From the NCBI RefSeq assembly GCF_020514235.1, contig NZ_VTLB01000001.1:434001-498000 (forward strand): 64,000 nucleotides of DNA, written 5' to 3'. The notes beneath the pieces were generated by a model. That model was not told where the DNA came from. It made no database searches and was given only the letters and a program-made list of their open reading frames with translations. Source of the DNA: Synechococcus sp. MU1617. GTDB taxonomy: Bacteria; Cyanobacteriota; Cyanobacteriia; PCC-6307; Cyanobiaceae. The position numbers and the translations under genes are program-made. This document shows positions 29,195 through 39,097 of this stretch, one piece after another (within the stretch, counting starts at the first letter, position 1; the number at the start of each line of letters is the position of its first letter).

Positions 29195-30775
29195 TCAGAT
29201 CAGCGTCACCAGGTCAAGGCTGGCACGAGCACGCGTGATCGCTGTGTAGAGCAAACGGCGTTGATGTTCTGCAGCAAGACCATCCTCGAGGGGATCGGGC
29301 CAGAGCACGATCACCCGATCCGCCTCACTGCCCTGGGCCCGATGGATGGTGAGAGCAACTGCGGGCTCCAAACGCCGCAAACGGGCTGGATGCAAACGGC
29401 GCACCTGCGGCTGGCCTTCCGGATCCACCACCTGAAACAACAGGCGTCGTTCAGAGCCGGCCCCGATCACCACCCCGAGGTCGCCATTGGCCAAGCCGAG
29501 TTCCGGTTGATTGCTGCCGCAGATCACCGGCAAGCCGATCGGCCAACGCTCGACCTTGCCCGCGGAATTGGCCCCCAGCAACGTGCGATGCACATCATCA
29601 AGACTCCACGGCCCCCGGCGGCGTGGACAGAGCAACAGGTCCTGCTCCAGAAACGCGAACAAGGCCCGCGACTCCGACATCAAACCCTGCTCGGGGCAGC
29701 GGTCGAGATCAACAGTCAGCTCCTGAAGCTGCTGGAGGCGCTGGATCCAGCGCTGCCGCACCAAGGCCGGAAAACGACGCAGGGGGCTGGGGTGCACTTG
29801 AAGATTGGCCTGCTCAGGCAAGGCGGCCAGATCCACTGCAAAAGCCCGCAGATCCCCCTGGCGAAGCTGTTGAGCCACCTGCGCAAGGGCTCCGCGGTTG
29901 CGGTAGGTGCGCTCGAGATGCACGGCGCCGGCAGCGAAACGGTCGCGCACGTCCGGCTGCTGAAGCCGATGCCAGACCGCTCCACTCCCCACTGGCGGCA
30001 GCTGGGCTGGATCCCCCACCAACAGCAGCCGGCAACTGCTGGGCAACGCCTCCAGCAAGGCCTGGGTCAAGGCCAGATCCAGCATCGACATCTCGTCGAT
30101 CACCAGCAGATCCAGCTCCAAGGGACGCTGTCGATGCCTGCCGAAGCCACGGCTGCCGGCCTCCAACCAGCGGTGAAGGGTGCTGCAGGGCAACGGAGCC
30201 CGCTGTGCCAGCACTGCCTCCCCCAGGCGCCGAGCCGCCTTGCCCGTGGGGGCCGCCAAACCAATGCGTAGGCCTGGATGGCGGGCTTCCGCCCGGGCCA
30301 GAATCTCCACCACCGTGCTGGTTTTACCCGTGCCCGGGCCACCGCTGAGCAGCACAACCGAGGCCTGATCCAGGGCGCGCACGGCGGCGCACTGTTCAGC
30401 GTTGAGACGATCCGACAGCTGGGGATCAACAACCTTGACGGACTTTGGAACGGGAGCTTGGGCCCGCTCTACCAGCTCGGCCACCACCTGCTCCATGGCC
30501 TGCAACCAGCGGCGCCAGCCCAGCCGATCACCCTGAAGCAGCAGGGGGGAGGCATCCCCCTCCAGCCAGCCACTGGCTTGGGCAACGGCCAGCCGTTCCG
30601 GCGTCAGCGCCACCGTCAACTCCCCCTGCTCCAAGGCCAGCACCAAGTCGCGGCTGAGCTCCTCCAATGCGGGGCCATCCGCCTGGGGCGGAATCCGTCG
30701 CCGCAGAGCGGCATGGAGGCCAGCCGAGAAGCTGGAGGGCCAAGAGCTGATTCCCGGGGGCAGAAGCTCTGTCAC
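29195..30775 (-). CDS. recD: exodeoxyribonuclease V alpha subunit RecD
   Basis: 5'-3' helicase subunit of the RecBCD end-resection machine. Walker A is LLSGGPGTGKTSTVVEIL, followed by GLAAPTGKAARRLGEAV, the DEMSMLDLAL Walker B, LVGDPAQLPPVGSG, and the C-terminal VALTIHRAQGSEADRVIVLWP and LLYTAITRARASL. 526 residues, slightly short of E. coli RecD. It overlaps the recB stop by 4 bases. Confidence 0.95.
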   Translation of the reverse strand: MTELLPPGISSWPSSFSAGLHAALRRRIPPQADGPALEELSRDLVLALEQGELTVALTPERLAVAQASGWLEGDASPLLLQGDRLGWRRWLQAMEQVVAELVERAQAPVPKSVKVVDPQLSDRLNAEQCAAVRALDQASVVLLSGGPGTGKTSTVVEILARAEARHPGLRIGLAAPTGKAARRLGEAVLAQRAPLPCSTLHRWLEAGSRGFGRHRQRPLELDLLVIDEMSMLDLALTQALLEALPSSCRLLLVGDPAQLPPVGSGAVWHRLQQPDVRDRFAAGAVHLERTYRNRGALAQVAQQLRQGDLRAFAVDLAALPEQANLQVHPSPLRRFPALVRQRWIQRLQQLQELTVDLDRCPEQGLMSESRALFAFLEQDLLLCPRRRGPWSLDDVHRTLLGANSAGKVERWPIGLPVICGSNQPELGLANGDLGVVIGAGSERRLLFQVVDPEGQPQVRRLHPARLRRLEPAVALTIHRAQGSEADRVIVLWPDPLEDGLAAEHQRRLLYTAITRARASLDLVTLI

Positions 30776-33700
30776 GCCGGCACCTGCCCCAGGGCTCGAT
30801 CCAGGGCTGCGATGCGATTGAGCGACACGGGTTCGACGATGCGCCCAGGCCCGACAGCATCATCTGGAGAGGCAGCTACCGATCCGGGCATCCCCCGCAG
30901 GAAGCAGTAGACGTAGCCGCCCAGATGCTGCTCCGGGTCGTAATCCGGCAGCCGCCAACGCAGATGGCGATGCAAAGCCACCAGGTAGAGGTGAGCCTGA
31001 AGAGGGTAGTGGTGATGCAGCATCTGCTCCTCCATCGCCTCCTGGGAGTAGTGATGCGGACCGCACCGTCCCGGCTCAGCACCGGTGCGCCGTTCACCGA
31101 TCCAATTGCTCTTCCAGTCGAGAACCCACCAGCGCTTCTGCTGGGGGTCCTGGAACACCAGATCGATTGAACCGGTGAGAAAACCGCGGCTGTTGATCGA
31201 GAGCGACGCCAACGCCGGGCTGTAGGAGCGGCCAAAACGGGCCTGGGCATCACAGCCGAAGGCGGCCACCAAATCGGCCGTGCGCACGTGCTGAACCGGC
31301 AGATCAAAACTGAGTTCAGGCAGGCGCTGATGCGGCCCCAGCCGATCCAGAGACAAGGCACCCAGCGGTCCCCCCAGGGGGGTCTGCAACACCTGCTCCA
31401 AACCCATCAACACATCGTTCTGAAGATCGGGATCAAGCCCAGCCCGCCGCAACTCTGCGGCGATCAGATCAAGCCGTTGGCCGGGCTCAGAGGCCTCCGC
31501 CGCAGAAAAGGGGAACTGTTCGAGGATCCGGTGCAGGCAGTCCCCCGCCCCGGCCCCGCGCGGGAAGGCCGCCAGCGGTCCCGTCTCAGCCCATGCCGGT
31601 TCTGCCCCGGCCAAGATCGATTCCTCGGCACCAGGATCGCGATCGCGACCTTGCTCATGGAGCTGAACGTCGTCGGATGAGGCAATCCAGGCCGAGTAGC
31701 TGGCCCTGCCCCAACTCCGATCGATGCGCTTGGGAACCGAACCAAGGGCCAATGGCTCCGCCACCAGCGGAGGCCGCCAGCGCTTTCCGCTGGGCAGGCT
31801 CTCGACCAGGCCATCGATGCTGATCGGAACCTTTCGCGATGCCAAGGCATCGCTCAGCCGCTCATCGGTGAGGCTGTCGATCGCAGCCCCAGCGGCCTCA
31901 GCACCGAACAACCAGGCGGGCAAGGGGGAATCCTCCTGGCCGTTGGCCCTGGCCCAGATCAGAATCAACTGGGATTGGGCTCGGGTCACCGCGACATAGG
32001 CCAGCCGCTCGGCCTCGGCCGCAATCTCCTGCTGCGCCTGTTGCGCCGCCTGCCAGCCCTCCCCCCAGTGAACATCCACCCGCACCAGGCACTCCCCGGA
32101 GCGGGGGTCACGCCAGAGCGGACCGGACACAGCTGGGGGGGACTGCCAGAGGTAGGGGCAGATCACCACCGGATATTCCAGACCCTTGCTGCGGTGGATG
32201 GTGACCACGGCGATGGCGCTATCGGCCTGATCGCTGTGGGGCTGGCGGGCCTCCGGCACCGGCTGGCTGGGGTGCAACCGCTCCCGCCGCAACCAATCCG
32301 CCGCAGTGGCCACATCCAACCCCTGGCGGTGCATCGCCTCCTGCACCAGCCGCGCCGCCTGCTGCAGATCCCCCAACATCCGTCCCCGTTCCGACAGCCC
32401 CGCCATCTGTTCACCGTTCAGCAGATCGGCCAGGGCCCCGAGCAGGCCCAGCCGCGGCATCACCTCAGCCAAACCGCGCAACTGCAGCGCCAGCTGATCC
32501 AGCAGGGCCGGCTCCAGGGCATCGGGCGCGATGTTCATCAATCCCGAGCAAGCCAGCAAACGCAGGCGAGCGTCATCACCCGGTTCCGCCAGGGCATCCA
32601 GGAACCACTGCAACAGCAACGCAGCTTCACTGTCGAGCACATCCCCCTGGGTCACCAGGCGGGTGGGGATCCCGCAGCCCCCCAGGGCGCGCCGCAGGTC
32701 TTCCGCCTGTTGATGGCGACTCACCAGGACACAAAGATCTGCTGGGGTGAGACCCTCCCGTTGCTGCAGTTGATCCAGCACCATCGCGGCGAGCCGCTGG
32801 GGCAGCTCTTCCTCCAGGGCACTGCGGCTGGAGGGCGCCTCGGTGGACAACAGCAGCAGTTGCAATGCCGGGGCGTCCTGAGGTGGGGTGGCGGAGCTGC
32901 AGGACTGCACCGCGGGCACCGGCAGTTCAGATCGGGGGAGACCCGGAGCCATCAACCGGTTCAACCCCTCCATCAGCGGAGCCGTTGTGCGGAAGTTGTC
33001 GAGGAGGTGATCGATCCGCTCCACCCGATCCCGCGCTGCCATGTAGGTGGCCAGATCACCACCACGGAAGCGGTAGATCGCCTGCTTGGGATCACCGACC
33101 ATCAGCAGCAGGTGGCGTTCACCACCACCAAAGGCACGCTGCAACAGGCGCCACTGCACGGGGTCTGTGTCCTGAAACTCATCCACCATCACAGCCCGGT
33201 AGCGCTGTTGCAGGGGGGCAAGCCAGGCAACGTCGCCATCGCAGGGGTCCATAGCGGCCAACAAGCCGCCAAAGGTGATCACACCGCGGCGGCGGCGGCG
33301 GAGGTCCAGCTCCCGCAAGCCCCGTTCCAGCAGGAACTGCCAGGTGCGCTCGATCGGTGCATCCCATAGCGCCGCAACAGCGGCCTGCAGGGCCGGCGTC
33401 ACCAGGCTGGGGTCGGTCTCACCGCACTTGCGCGCGACCTTGCACCAACTGCCGGGGTGGAAGTACTCCTTCAGCGGCTTCTCATGGGCTGCAATCTCCA
33501 GCAGCGATGGCACTGCGGTCTGCCCATTCAGCCACTGGTTGATCTGCGCGCAACGATCACTTTTGGGCTTGGCGGAGTAAGGGGTTGTGGCTGCACAACC
33601 CTGGGCTTTCCACTGCTCGGCCGCCTGACGGAACCCGGCATCCAGGGCGACATGCTCCCGCTGCCAGAGCGGCACGAAGTCGTCCCAGAGCTGCGCCAGC

Positions 33701-34380
33701 CAGTGCTCCAGCTGTGGGGCGAGGGACTGGTCCAGATCGATCGCCCCATCACCGGCCCGGAACCGCGGCTGCTGTTGGCCATCGAGTTGCGCCAGCCCTC
33801 TGCGCAAGGTCTGGGGCGAGAGGCCACGTTGACGCAACGCCTTGAGCTGATCCGGCGGCAGGCTATGCAGCTCCTGTAGCCAGAGGTCCTGCACCACCTC
33901 GGATTGGAGCGCGGTGGCGTCAGTGTCCAGCTGAGGCTCCATCGCCGCAGCGTTGCTGAGGGCCAGACGTCGAAGACTCCGGCGGCAAAAGCCGTGGATG
34001 GTGGTGATGTCGGCCCGGTCCAACTGCTCCAGGGCCACCAGCAAGCGCCGAATCCACCGCTGACGCGCCTCCCCTGGCTCGGAACCCGCCAGCCACTCCG
34101 CCAGGACGGGGTCCGGGGCAACAGCCTCCATACCCTCCTCCAGCTGTTCGAGTCCCTGCAACGCCTGTTGCAGCCGCTGGCCGATGCGGGAGCGCAGCTC
34201 TTCGGCCGCTGCATCGGTGAAGGTCACCACCAACAAGGCCTCGAGGGCGTGGTCGGCCTCCGTGATCAGCCGCAGGCAGAGATGCGCCAGGGCGAATGTT
34301 TTGCCGGTGCCAGCGCTGGCCTCAAGCAGGCGGACCCCAGGGCCGAGGGGGTAGGTGTTGGCATCGAAGCGCTGGGCCAT
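30772..34380 (-). CDS. recB: exodeoxyribonuclease V beta subunit RecB
   Basis: 3'-5' helicase and nuclease subunit of RecBCD. UvrD-like helicase with Walker A RLLEASAGTGKTFALAHL, DEFQDTDPVQWRLLQRAF, the 1B insert, VVTIHRSKGLEYPVVICP and YVAVTRAQSQL. The C-terminal nuclease domain has GDCLHRILE, the SIDLVF and WVLDWKSNW motifs (catalytic Asp-x-Lys). The start is taken as the ATG at 34380 (MAQRFDANTYPLGPGVRLLE), which matches the family N-terminus; an in-frame ATG at 34428 adds 16 residues. About 1200 residues. Confidence 0.95.
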   Translation of the reverse strand: MAQRFDANTYPLGPGVRLLEASAGTGKTFALAHLCLRLITEADHALEALLVVTFTDAAAEELRSRIGQRLQQALQGLEQLEEGMEAVAPDPVLAEWLAGSEPGEARQRWIRRLLVALEQLDRADITTIHGFCRRSLRRLALSNAAAMEPQLDTDATALQSEVVQDLWLQELHSLPPDQLKALRQRGLSPQTLRRGLAQLDGQQQPRFRAGDGAIDLDQSLAPQLEHWLAQLWDDFVPLWQREHVALDAGFRQAAEQWKAQGCAATTPYSAKPKSDRCAQINQWLNGQTAVPSLLEIAAHEKPLKEYFHPGSWCKVARKCGETDPSLVTPALQAAVAALWDAPIERTWQFLLERGLRELDLRRRRRGVITFGGLLAAMDPCDGDVAWLAPLQQRYRAVMVDEFQDTDPVQWRLLQRAFGGGERHLLLMVGDPKQAIYRFRGGDLATYMAARDRVERIDHLLDNFRTTAPLMEGLNRLMAPGLPRSELPVPAVQSCSSATPPQDAPALQLLLLSTEAPSSRSALEEELPQRLAAMVLDQLQQREGLTPADLCVLVSRHQQAEDLRRALGGCGIPTRLVTQGDVLDSEAALLLQWFLDALAEPGDDARLRLLACSGLMNIAPDALEPALLDQLALQLRGLAEVMPRLGLLGALADLLNGEQMAGLSERGRMLGDLQQAARLVQEAMHRQGLDVATAADWLRRERLHPSQPVPEARQPHSDQADSAIAVVTIHRSKGLEYPVVICPYLWQSPPAVSGPLWRDPRSGECLVRVDVHWGEGWQAAQQAQQEIAAEAERLAYVAVTRAQSQLILIWARANGQEDSPLPAWLFGAEAAGAAIDSLTDERLSDALASRKVPISIDGLVESLPSGKRWRPPLVAEPLALGSVPKRIDRSWGRASYSAWIASSDDVQLHEQGRDRDPGAEESILAGAEPAWAETGPLAAFPRGAGAGDCLHRILEQFPFSAAEASEPGQRLDLIAAELRRAGLDPDLQNDVLMGLEQVLQTPLGGPLGALSLDRLGPHQRLPELSFDLPVQHVRTADLVAAFGCDAQARFGRSYSPALASLSINSRGFLTGSIDLVFQDPQQKRWWVLDWKSNWIGERRTGAEPGRCGPHHYSQEAMEEQMLHHHYPLQAHLYLVALHRHLRWRLPDYDPEQHLGGYVYCFLRGMPGSVAASPDDAVGPGRIVEPVSLNRIAALDRALGQVPA

Positions 34381-34426
34381 GGATGGAGTCTGCTCAACTC
34401 CGCCCTCAAAACCAGTGTTAACTTCC

Positions 34427-34495
34427 ATGAAGCAGCCGGAGAAAGCTGCGAACTGGACTGGGTGCAGTCACACCCCAGAACAGAAGACGACCTGA
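34427..34495 (+). CDS. 22-residue micro-ORF opposite the recB start
   Basis: ATG frame reading MKQPEKAANWTGCSHTPEQK then TT and stop; the stop is one base before a strong terminator stem. Its ATG shares the CATG palindrome with the minus-strand ATG at 34428. No good ribosome site is seen, so it may equally be part of a non-coding RNA. Confidence 0.3.
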   Translation: MKQPEKAANWTGCSHTPEQKTT

Positions 34496-34524
34496 GCGAG
34501 GGCCTGAAGAACCCTCGCTTTTTT
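34495..34524 (+). terminator. intrinsic terminator, plus strand
   Basis: Eight-base-pair stem AGCGAGGG / CCCTCGCT with a 9-base loop, then six T. It is a textbook Rho-independent terminator pointing rightwards, between the 5' end of recB and the small plus-strand gene. Confidence 0.8.
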
Positions 34525-34532
34525 GTGGGCTT

Positions 34533-34796
34533 GTGAACGGATGCAACCCAACCCTTGAGAGAACAGGGGCTTGCGATGTTGCCGTGCCATCAGGCCAACA
34601 CGTTGTGGGAAGCCACCGGCCTGTTGTGTCCCACGAACGTCGTCAGAAATTGGCCCAGCTGCTGGTGCGAAAGGCAGCCGCTGTTGAAAGCATCAACCAA
34701 GAACATCGGGCCTACTTCTTTCGCCGTCAGGCAGGCGAGCCCGCGGTGATTTCCAACGAACGCATGCGCGAAATGCTGGACGAGTTGTTCGACTAA
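34533..34796 (+). CDS. small hypothetical protein
   Basis: Up to 87 residues from the GTG at 34533. The well-formed part is HERRQKLAQLLVRKAAAVES through FFRRQAGEPAVISNERMREM, helical and charged, ending DELFD. The Cys-rich first 30 residues look less protein-like, so the real start may be a GTG at 34626 (giving 56 residues). It sits on the opposite strand inside the recC-recB-recD run and its last 4 bases overlap the recC end. Function unknown. Confidence 0.55.
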   Translation: MNGCNPTLERTGACDVAVPSGQHVVGSHRPVVSHERRQKLAQLLVRKAAAVESINQEHRAYFFRRQAGEPAVISNERMREMLDELFD

Positions 34797-37700
34797 CGCA
34801 GCTGCGCCAGAAGGGGGCCGTACAGCAGCTGACACGCCTCCTGGAATCCGGCCTGATCCATCAGTTGCTCCGCAGCGATCTCCGCACCGAAGCAGAGCTG
34901 CATCACCGGTGTCGCCCCTTCGTCTTGCCAGGTCTTGCGGAAGTCCTGCTCCCCGGTCCCCGGTTTGCGCCGGTCTTTGACCACCATCTGCCAGCCGCTC
35001 TTCGGGGGGACCGGCCAGCAGCGCTCCAGCCCCTGCTGCGCCAGCCGCACCAGCTGCTGCAACTGGTCTTCGGCTTCAACCGTCGGCAAGGCCGTCCAGC
35101 GCAAGTGCACCTCGGCGCCGGCCACCCGGGTGCTGCGCGCCACCACAGCTGAACCGGCGCCTGGAGCCAATCCTTCGGCGCACAGCAACAGGTGCTGTAA
35201 CCAGCCGCGCATCACCGCCGCGGCAGTAAGCATGCCGGGCTGCACCACCACCTGGGTGTCACCGGCGTAAAGCAGGGGCATCGGCAGGCCGCCGAGCACA
35301 GGCACCTCCCGCCGGCAGGGACCGAGCGATGCCAGCTGCCGTTGCAGGGCCTGCCAACGCCGCTGCAGTTCCTCCTGCTCAAGGGCCGCGCCAGCCCCCG
35401 CCGGCAACACACCCTGGCCCGCCAGCGACGCCGTCCAATCAGGCGCCGATCCAACAATGAATTGCTCCTCAAGCTCGTGGTTGAGCAGCAGATAGCGCTG
35501 CAGACCATCCAACTCGAGCGTCTCAAGATCCTCCACTGCCTCAATGCCTTCCCCAGGCCGCAACCCCCGCGCCTGCAACCAGGCCTTCTGGGGCTGCTGC
35601 ATCCAGGCCAGCAACGCTTCAGGATCCAGGGCTAGATCGTCTCCATCACGTCCCTCGGCCTCGTCATCGATCGTGTCCTCCTGCCAGAGCGATGCCCAGG
35701 CCAGCCCTTGGGCATCCTGGGCCGATGCCGGAGCACGATCCAGGCAGCGCCGGGCGTCCAGCTGGCGCCGATCACAGCTGAGCGGTGCGTTGGGCTGGAA
35801 ATTCTCACGGGAGAGAGGGTTGGCCGCCGGCGTGATCAACAACCCCTCCATGGACGCGCCGGCCCGTTGCAACTGCTCCTGCAGCACGGCAAGCCACTGT
35901 TCAACCGGCGCAGCAGGTGGCTGGGGCTCACCGGTGCGCTCCAGCCGCCCGCACCAGCTGATCAGCAGATGACGGCGTGCCGACATCAAGGCCTCCAGCA
36001 GCACGTAGCGGTCCTGATCGCTGCTGCGGGGATCCCCCAGTCGCCGTTGCTGCTCGAGCAGATGAAAGCCAGGGCGGCGGCTTGGGCGCGGGAAGTCGGC
36101 GCTGTCGAGGCCCATCAAGACCACCACCTTGTGGGGAATCGCCCGCATCGGCTCCAGGGCACTGATGGTGAGTGCGCCACTGCGGTGCCCAAAGCGGCCG
36201 CTGTCCACCGACAAGGCCTCCTGCAGCACCTCCAAGGCCACGGCAGCGTCGAGATCCAGGGGGCAGCCATGGGCCCGCAGCCGCCACTCCTCCAGCGCCG
36301 CCGCCCAGCTCTGCGCCTCATCGGCCCAGGCCCCGCCCCCAGCAAACAGCTCCTGCAACAGAGACTGCAGCACCTGCACCCAGCCATGGCACGGCCGGGG
36401 CTGTCGCAGCCGGTCAAGCATGCAGGCCAGACGATCCAGCAGCGTCCACCAACGCACCAGACGATCAGGGTCCAGCTCCTGTTGGAACGGTGCCGCCCCT
36501 GCCGGAGCCAGGCCCGGCTCCACCGGCAGCACCAGCCCCAGCAGCCAACGGTCGAGACACCAACGCAGGCTGTGCATCTCGTCCCCGCCCCGCTCACGGG
36601 CATCCAACCCCCAGCGAAAACCGCTGCGTTGCAGCGTTTGGGTGATCAGCACCGCCTCCTCCGCCGTCAGTCCCTGCTGGCCCTGCAGAGCCGGGTTGGC
36701 CAGGAGACGTTCCAGCCCCGTGGCGGTGAAGCGTGTAGCAGCCAGCTCCAGCAGCGTGAACATCGCCATCGACAACCCCGGACTGCTCTGCTGACTGCGA
36801 TCGGTTAGACGCCAGGGCAAATCAAGACCGATGGCCGCCGTGTCGTTGAACACGGAGCTGAGCAACGGTGCATAGCGCTCAATCTGCGGTGTCATCACCA
36901 GCACGTCGCGTGGCGCGAGATCGGGATCGGCCGCCAGCCACTGCAGGATGCGATCACGCACCAATTGCACCTCCCTCCAAGGCCCCGGTGCCGCCTGAAA
37001 CAGCAGCGACTGATCGCCTGAGGAACGATTCAGCTCAGAGATGCTCTCCGCATCCACCAGCTGCTGCTGAAGCTGATCGAGCAGGGTGGGCTGGCGCTCT
37101 TCCGCCGCGGCGATCTGCAGTGAACCTGCAAACAGATCACCCTCACGTCGCTCCCCCAGCTGCACTTCACCGGAGCCCTCCAGCAACTGCTGAAATTCAG
37201 CGCCCATCCGGCCAAGGACAGCCTCCAAACGCGGTGCCTCCGCCAACCAGCCCCCATCGGGCGGGACCAGCCAGTCATCCCTGAGCGAAGCGCGCCGACT
37301 GCCGCAGCGCTGCCAGAGATCCGGACACGGGGTCAGCAGGTAGATCTCCACCTCCAACAGGCCTGACAAGGCCTGAATTAGATCCACCTGCACCGGCGCC
37401 AGAGCACTGATGCCGAACAGCCGCAGCCGCTGCGGCAGCAGGTCCGGATCAACGTCTCCTCGCCGGAGACGATCGACGGCCTCACGCACCTGCAGACCGA
37501 AGGGAGCTCGGGGCAGCCGTTGGGCCAGCAGTCGCCAGAGCACGGGCTGCCAGTCGTCTTCAGGTCGCGTCCGTTTCCACTGCTCCAGTTGATCGGGGCG
37601 GTAGAGGGCGTAATCGTCCATGGCATCGGCGATGGAGCGCGCCAACTGCCAGCGATCCCGTGTCAACCCCGAGGAGGTTCCTTCACGCTGGGCCAGCCAG

Positions 37701-38038
37701 GCCTGAAGCGGCTGGGCGACGGGCTGATCCAACAGCTCCGGCAGCAGCTCGAGCACAGCCCACACCAGCTGGCCCGCCCGCCATGGATCGTCTTCCTGCG
37801 CGGGGAGATGCAGCACCTGCCGCACGAGCTGCCGCAGGCGACTGCCCGGGAAGGGGAACCGCACCAGGGAACTGATGCCATTGGCTGTGGCCAGCTGTTC
37901 CCCCAACCATCGACTGGTGGGCCAGGTGTTAACCATCACCTCCACCGTCTCCAGGGGCCCCGGCTGCTGCTCGATCAACTGACGGGAGAGCAAGCGAGCC
38001 AGAAATTCAGCCCTGTTGCTTCGGTAAACCCTCAGCAA
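34793..38038 (-). CDS. recC: exodeoxyribonuclease V gamma subunit RecC
   Basis: Chi-recognition and scaffold subunit of RecBCD. 1081 residues with the N-terminal pattern LRVYRSNRAEFLARLLSRQL, MVNTWPTSRWLGEQLA, the dead-helicase segment and LFGISALAPVQVDLIQAL, plus VVLMGLDSADFPRPSRRPGF and RHLLISWCGR. These match RecC. The start lies 7 bases inside the metallophosphatase gene end. Confidence 0.95.
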   Translation of the reverse strand: MLRVYRSNRAEFLARLLSRQLIEQQPGPLETVEVMVNTWPTSRWLGEQLATANGISSLVRFPFPGSRLRQLVRQVLHLPAQEDDPWRAGQLVWAVLELLPELLDQPVAQPLQAWLAQREGTSSGLTRDRWQLARSIADAMDDYALYRPDQLEQWKRTRPEDDWQPVLWRLLAQRLPRAPFGLQVREAVDRLRRGDVDPDLLPQRLRLFGISALAPVQVDLIQALSGLLEVEIYLLTPCPDLWQRCGSRRASLRDDWLVPPDGGWLAEAPRLEAVLGRMGAEFQQLLEGSGEVQLGERREGDLFAGSLQIAAAEERQPTLLDQLQQQLVDAESISELNRSSGDQSLLFQAAPGPWREVQLVRDRILQWLAADPDLAPRDVLVMTPQIERYAPLLSSVFNDTAAIGLDLPWRLTDRSQQSSPGLSMAMFTLLELAATRFTATGLERLLANPALQGQQGLTAEEAVLITQTLQRSGFRWGLDARERGGDEMHSLRWCLDRWLLGLVLPVEPGLAPAGAAPFQQELDPDRLVRWWTLLDRLACMLDRLRQPRPCHGWVQVLQSLLQELFAGGGAWADEAQSWAAALEEWRLRAHGCPLDLDAAVALEVLQEALSVDSGRFGHRSGALTISALEPMRAIPHKVVVLMGLDSADFPRPSRRPGFHLLEQQRRLGDPRSSDQDRYVLLEALMSARRHLLISWCGRLERTGEPQPPAAPVEQWLAVLQEQLQRAGASMEGLLITPAANPLSRENFQPNAPLSCDRRQLDARRCLDRAPASAQDAQGLAWASLWQEDTIDDEAEGRDGDDLALDPEALLAWMQQPQKAWLQARGLRPGEGIEAVEDLETLELDGLQRYLLLNHELEEQFIVGSAPDWTASLAGQGVLPAGAGAALEQEELQRRWQALQRQLASLGPCRREVPVLGGLPMPLLYAGDTQVVVQPGMLTAAAVMRGWLQHLLLCAEGLAPGAGSAVVARSTRVAGAEVHLRWTALPTVEAEDQLQQLVRLAQQGLERCWPVPPKSGWQMVVKDRRKPGTGEQDFRKTWQDEGATPVMQLCFGAEIAAEQLMDQAGFQEACQLLYGPLLAQLR

Positions 38039-38715
38039 GGGCCTACCTCTCCAGCCAGCACCGACAGCCGCCGATTGAGGTCCGAAGGACGGGGAAAACT
38101 GGTGTCGGTTGCGGCCCCCTGCACCTGCACGACCGCATCTGTTTCAGGGCAGTAAGCCGACAGATAGCCCCCATAAACCGCCCCGGTGTCAATCAAAACG
38201 ATGGAGCCAAGCCGTTCCACCTGGGGACGTGGCGTGTGCCCCACAACAACCAGGCCAAAACGACCGTCATAGGCCTCCCAGAACGGATCGCGAATCGACA
38301 GATCCGGCTGGCCCTCGGTGTTGAACCCGGCATGGGTGGCGCACCAACCGTCACCGCGATAGATGAGCGGAAGCTGTTGCAGGCGCGGCAGCCACTGGTG
38401 TGCGCGGCTGTCGCCCAACTGGCCGTAGGTGGCGTGTTCACTCAAGCCGTCCTGGGATTCAAGAGCCTCAATGAGGTCTTGCTCATGGTTCCCGCGCAGC
38501 CACGTGGCACGACCGGTCTGGATCAGATCCCAGACCAGATTCAGCGTGGCGGGGATGGCCTCGCCACGGTTGATCACATCCCCGCAGAAGACCAGATGGT
38601 CGTTCGGCGGCAGGCTGGCGAGCAGATGGCATAGGGGCTGGTAACAGCCATGCACATCTCCAATCACCCAATGCCGGCGGCTGCGCAGGTTCAAAGCAAC
38701 AACCTGGAGATGCAT
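38032..38715 (-). CDS. calcineurin-like metallophosphoesterase (ApaH/PrpA type)
   Basis: Metal-dependent phosphatase of about 227 residues with the full signature: GDVHGCY (about 21-27), FCGDVINRGE (GDxxxRG), RGNHEQDLIE, and two late histidines in ATHAGF and VVGHTPRP. Substrate could be phosphoprotein or diadenosine tetraphosphate. It overlaps recC by 7 bases. Confidence 0.9.
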   Translation of the reverse strand: MHLQVVALNLRSRRHWVIGDVHGCYQPLCHLLASLPPNDHLVFCGDVINRGEAIPATLNLVWDLIQTGRATWLRGNHEQDLIEALESQDGLSEHATYGQLGDSRAHQWLPRLQQLPLIYRGDGWCATHAGFNTEGQPDLSIRDPFWEAYDGRFGLVVVGHTPRPQVERLGSIVLIDTGAVYGGYLSAYCPETDAVVQVQGAATDTSFPRPSDLNRRLSVLAGEVGPC

Positions 38716-38761
38716 CAATTCTGATGCTCAGCCAGGCACCGCCAATACTCCGTAATGCAGA

Positions 38762-39097
38762 TCAGAACAAACCGAGAAAGCGTTTGCGTTCCTTGGGTTG
38801 GCTCGGGTCTGGCTTGGGCTTATCGGGGGTTTCGCGGCGATAGCGGGCCTTGGCATCACCGACGGTGACCAGGGGATCGTTGTTCTTGAACCAGATCCAA
38901 TCGCGAATCGGCGGCGTTTCTGTGAGATCCCGACGAGTCAGCCCCAGCCCAAGTTTGGCCGAAGCCCCCAGAAGGATGTCCACCATCGCGTCCCCGTCGG
39001 CACAGGTAGCCAACGCCTTGTTGGTTTTCTGCGCACCATCGAGAGCCTGCACCAGAAGTGCGATGCGCTGCTGAACGGGTAGGGAACTGGGATTCAT
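38762..39097 (-). CDS. conserved hypothetical, weakly Nif11-like
   Basis: 111 residues. The first 60 (helices with ALATCADGDAMVDILLGA then KLGLGLTRRDL) have the helix-turn-helix and Gly pattern of Nif11-type leader domains, though similarity is weak. It continues with a WIWFKNNDPL core and a basic tail ERKRFLGLF. The ATG overlaps the ycf54 stop (TGATG). Confidence 0.7.
   Translation of the reverse strand: MNPSSLPVQQRIALLVQALDGAQKTNKALATCADGDAMVDILLGASAKLGLGLTRRDLTETPPIRDWIWFKNNDPLVTVGDAKARYRRETPDKPKPDPSQPKERKRFLGLF

Larger units (their letters stand above)
34420..34524 (+). ncRNA. candidate small RNA between recB and recC
   Basis: Three hairpins follow one another on the plus strand: GCAGC/GCTGC (34432-34449), GGGTG/CACCC (34460-34475), and a terminator stem with T-run (34495-34524). 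The 5' end is guessed. Plus-strand transcription here has no obvious upstream gene, because both recB and recC are on the minus strand. Confidence 0.4.
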
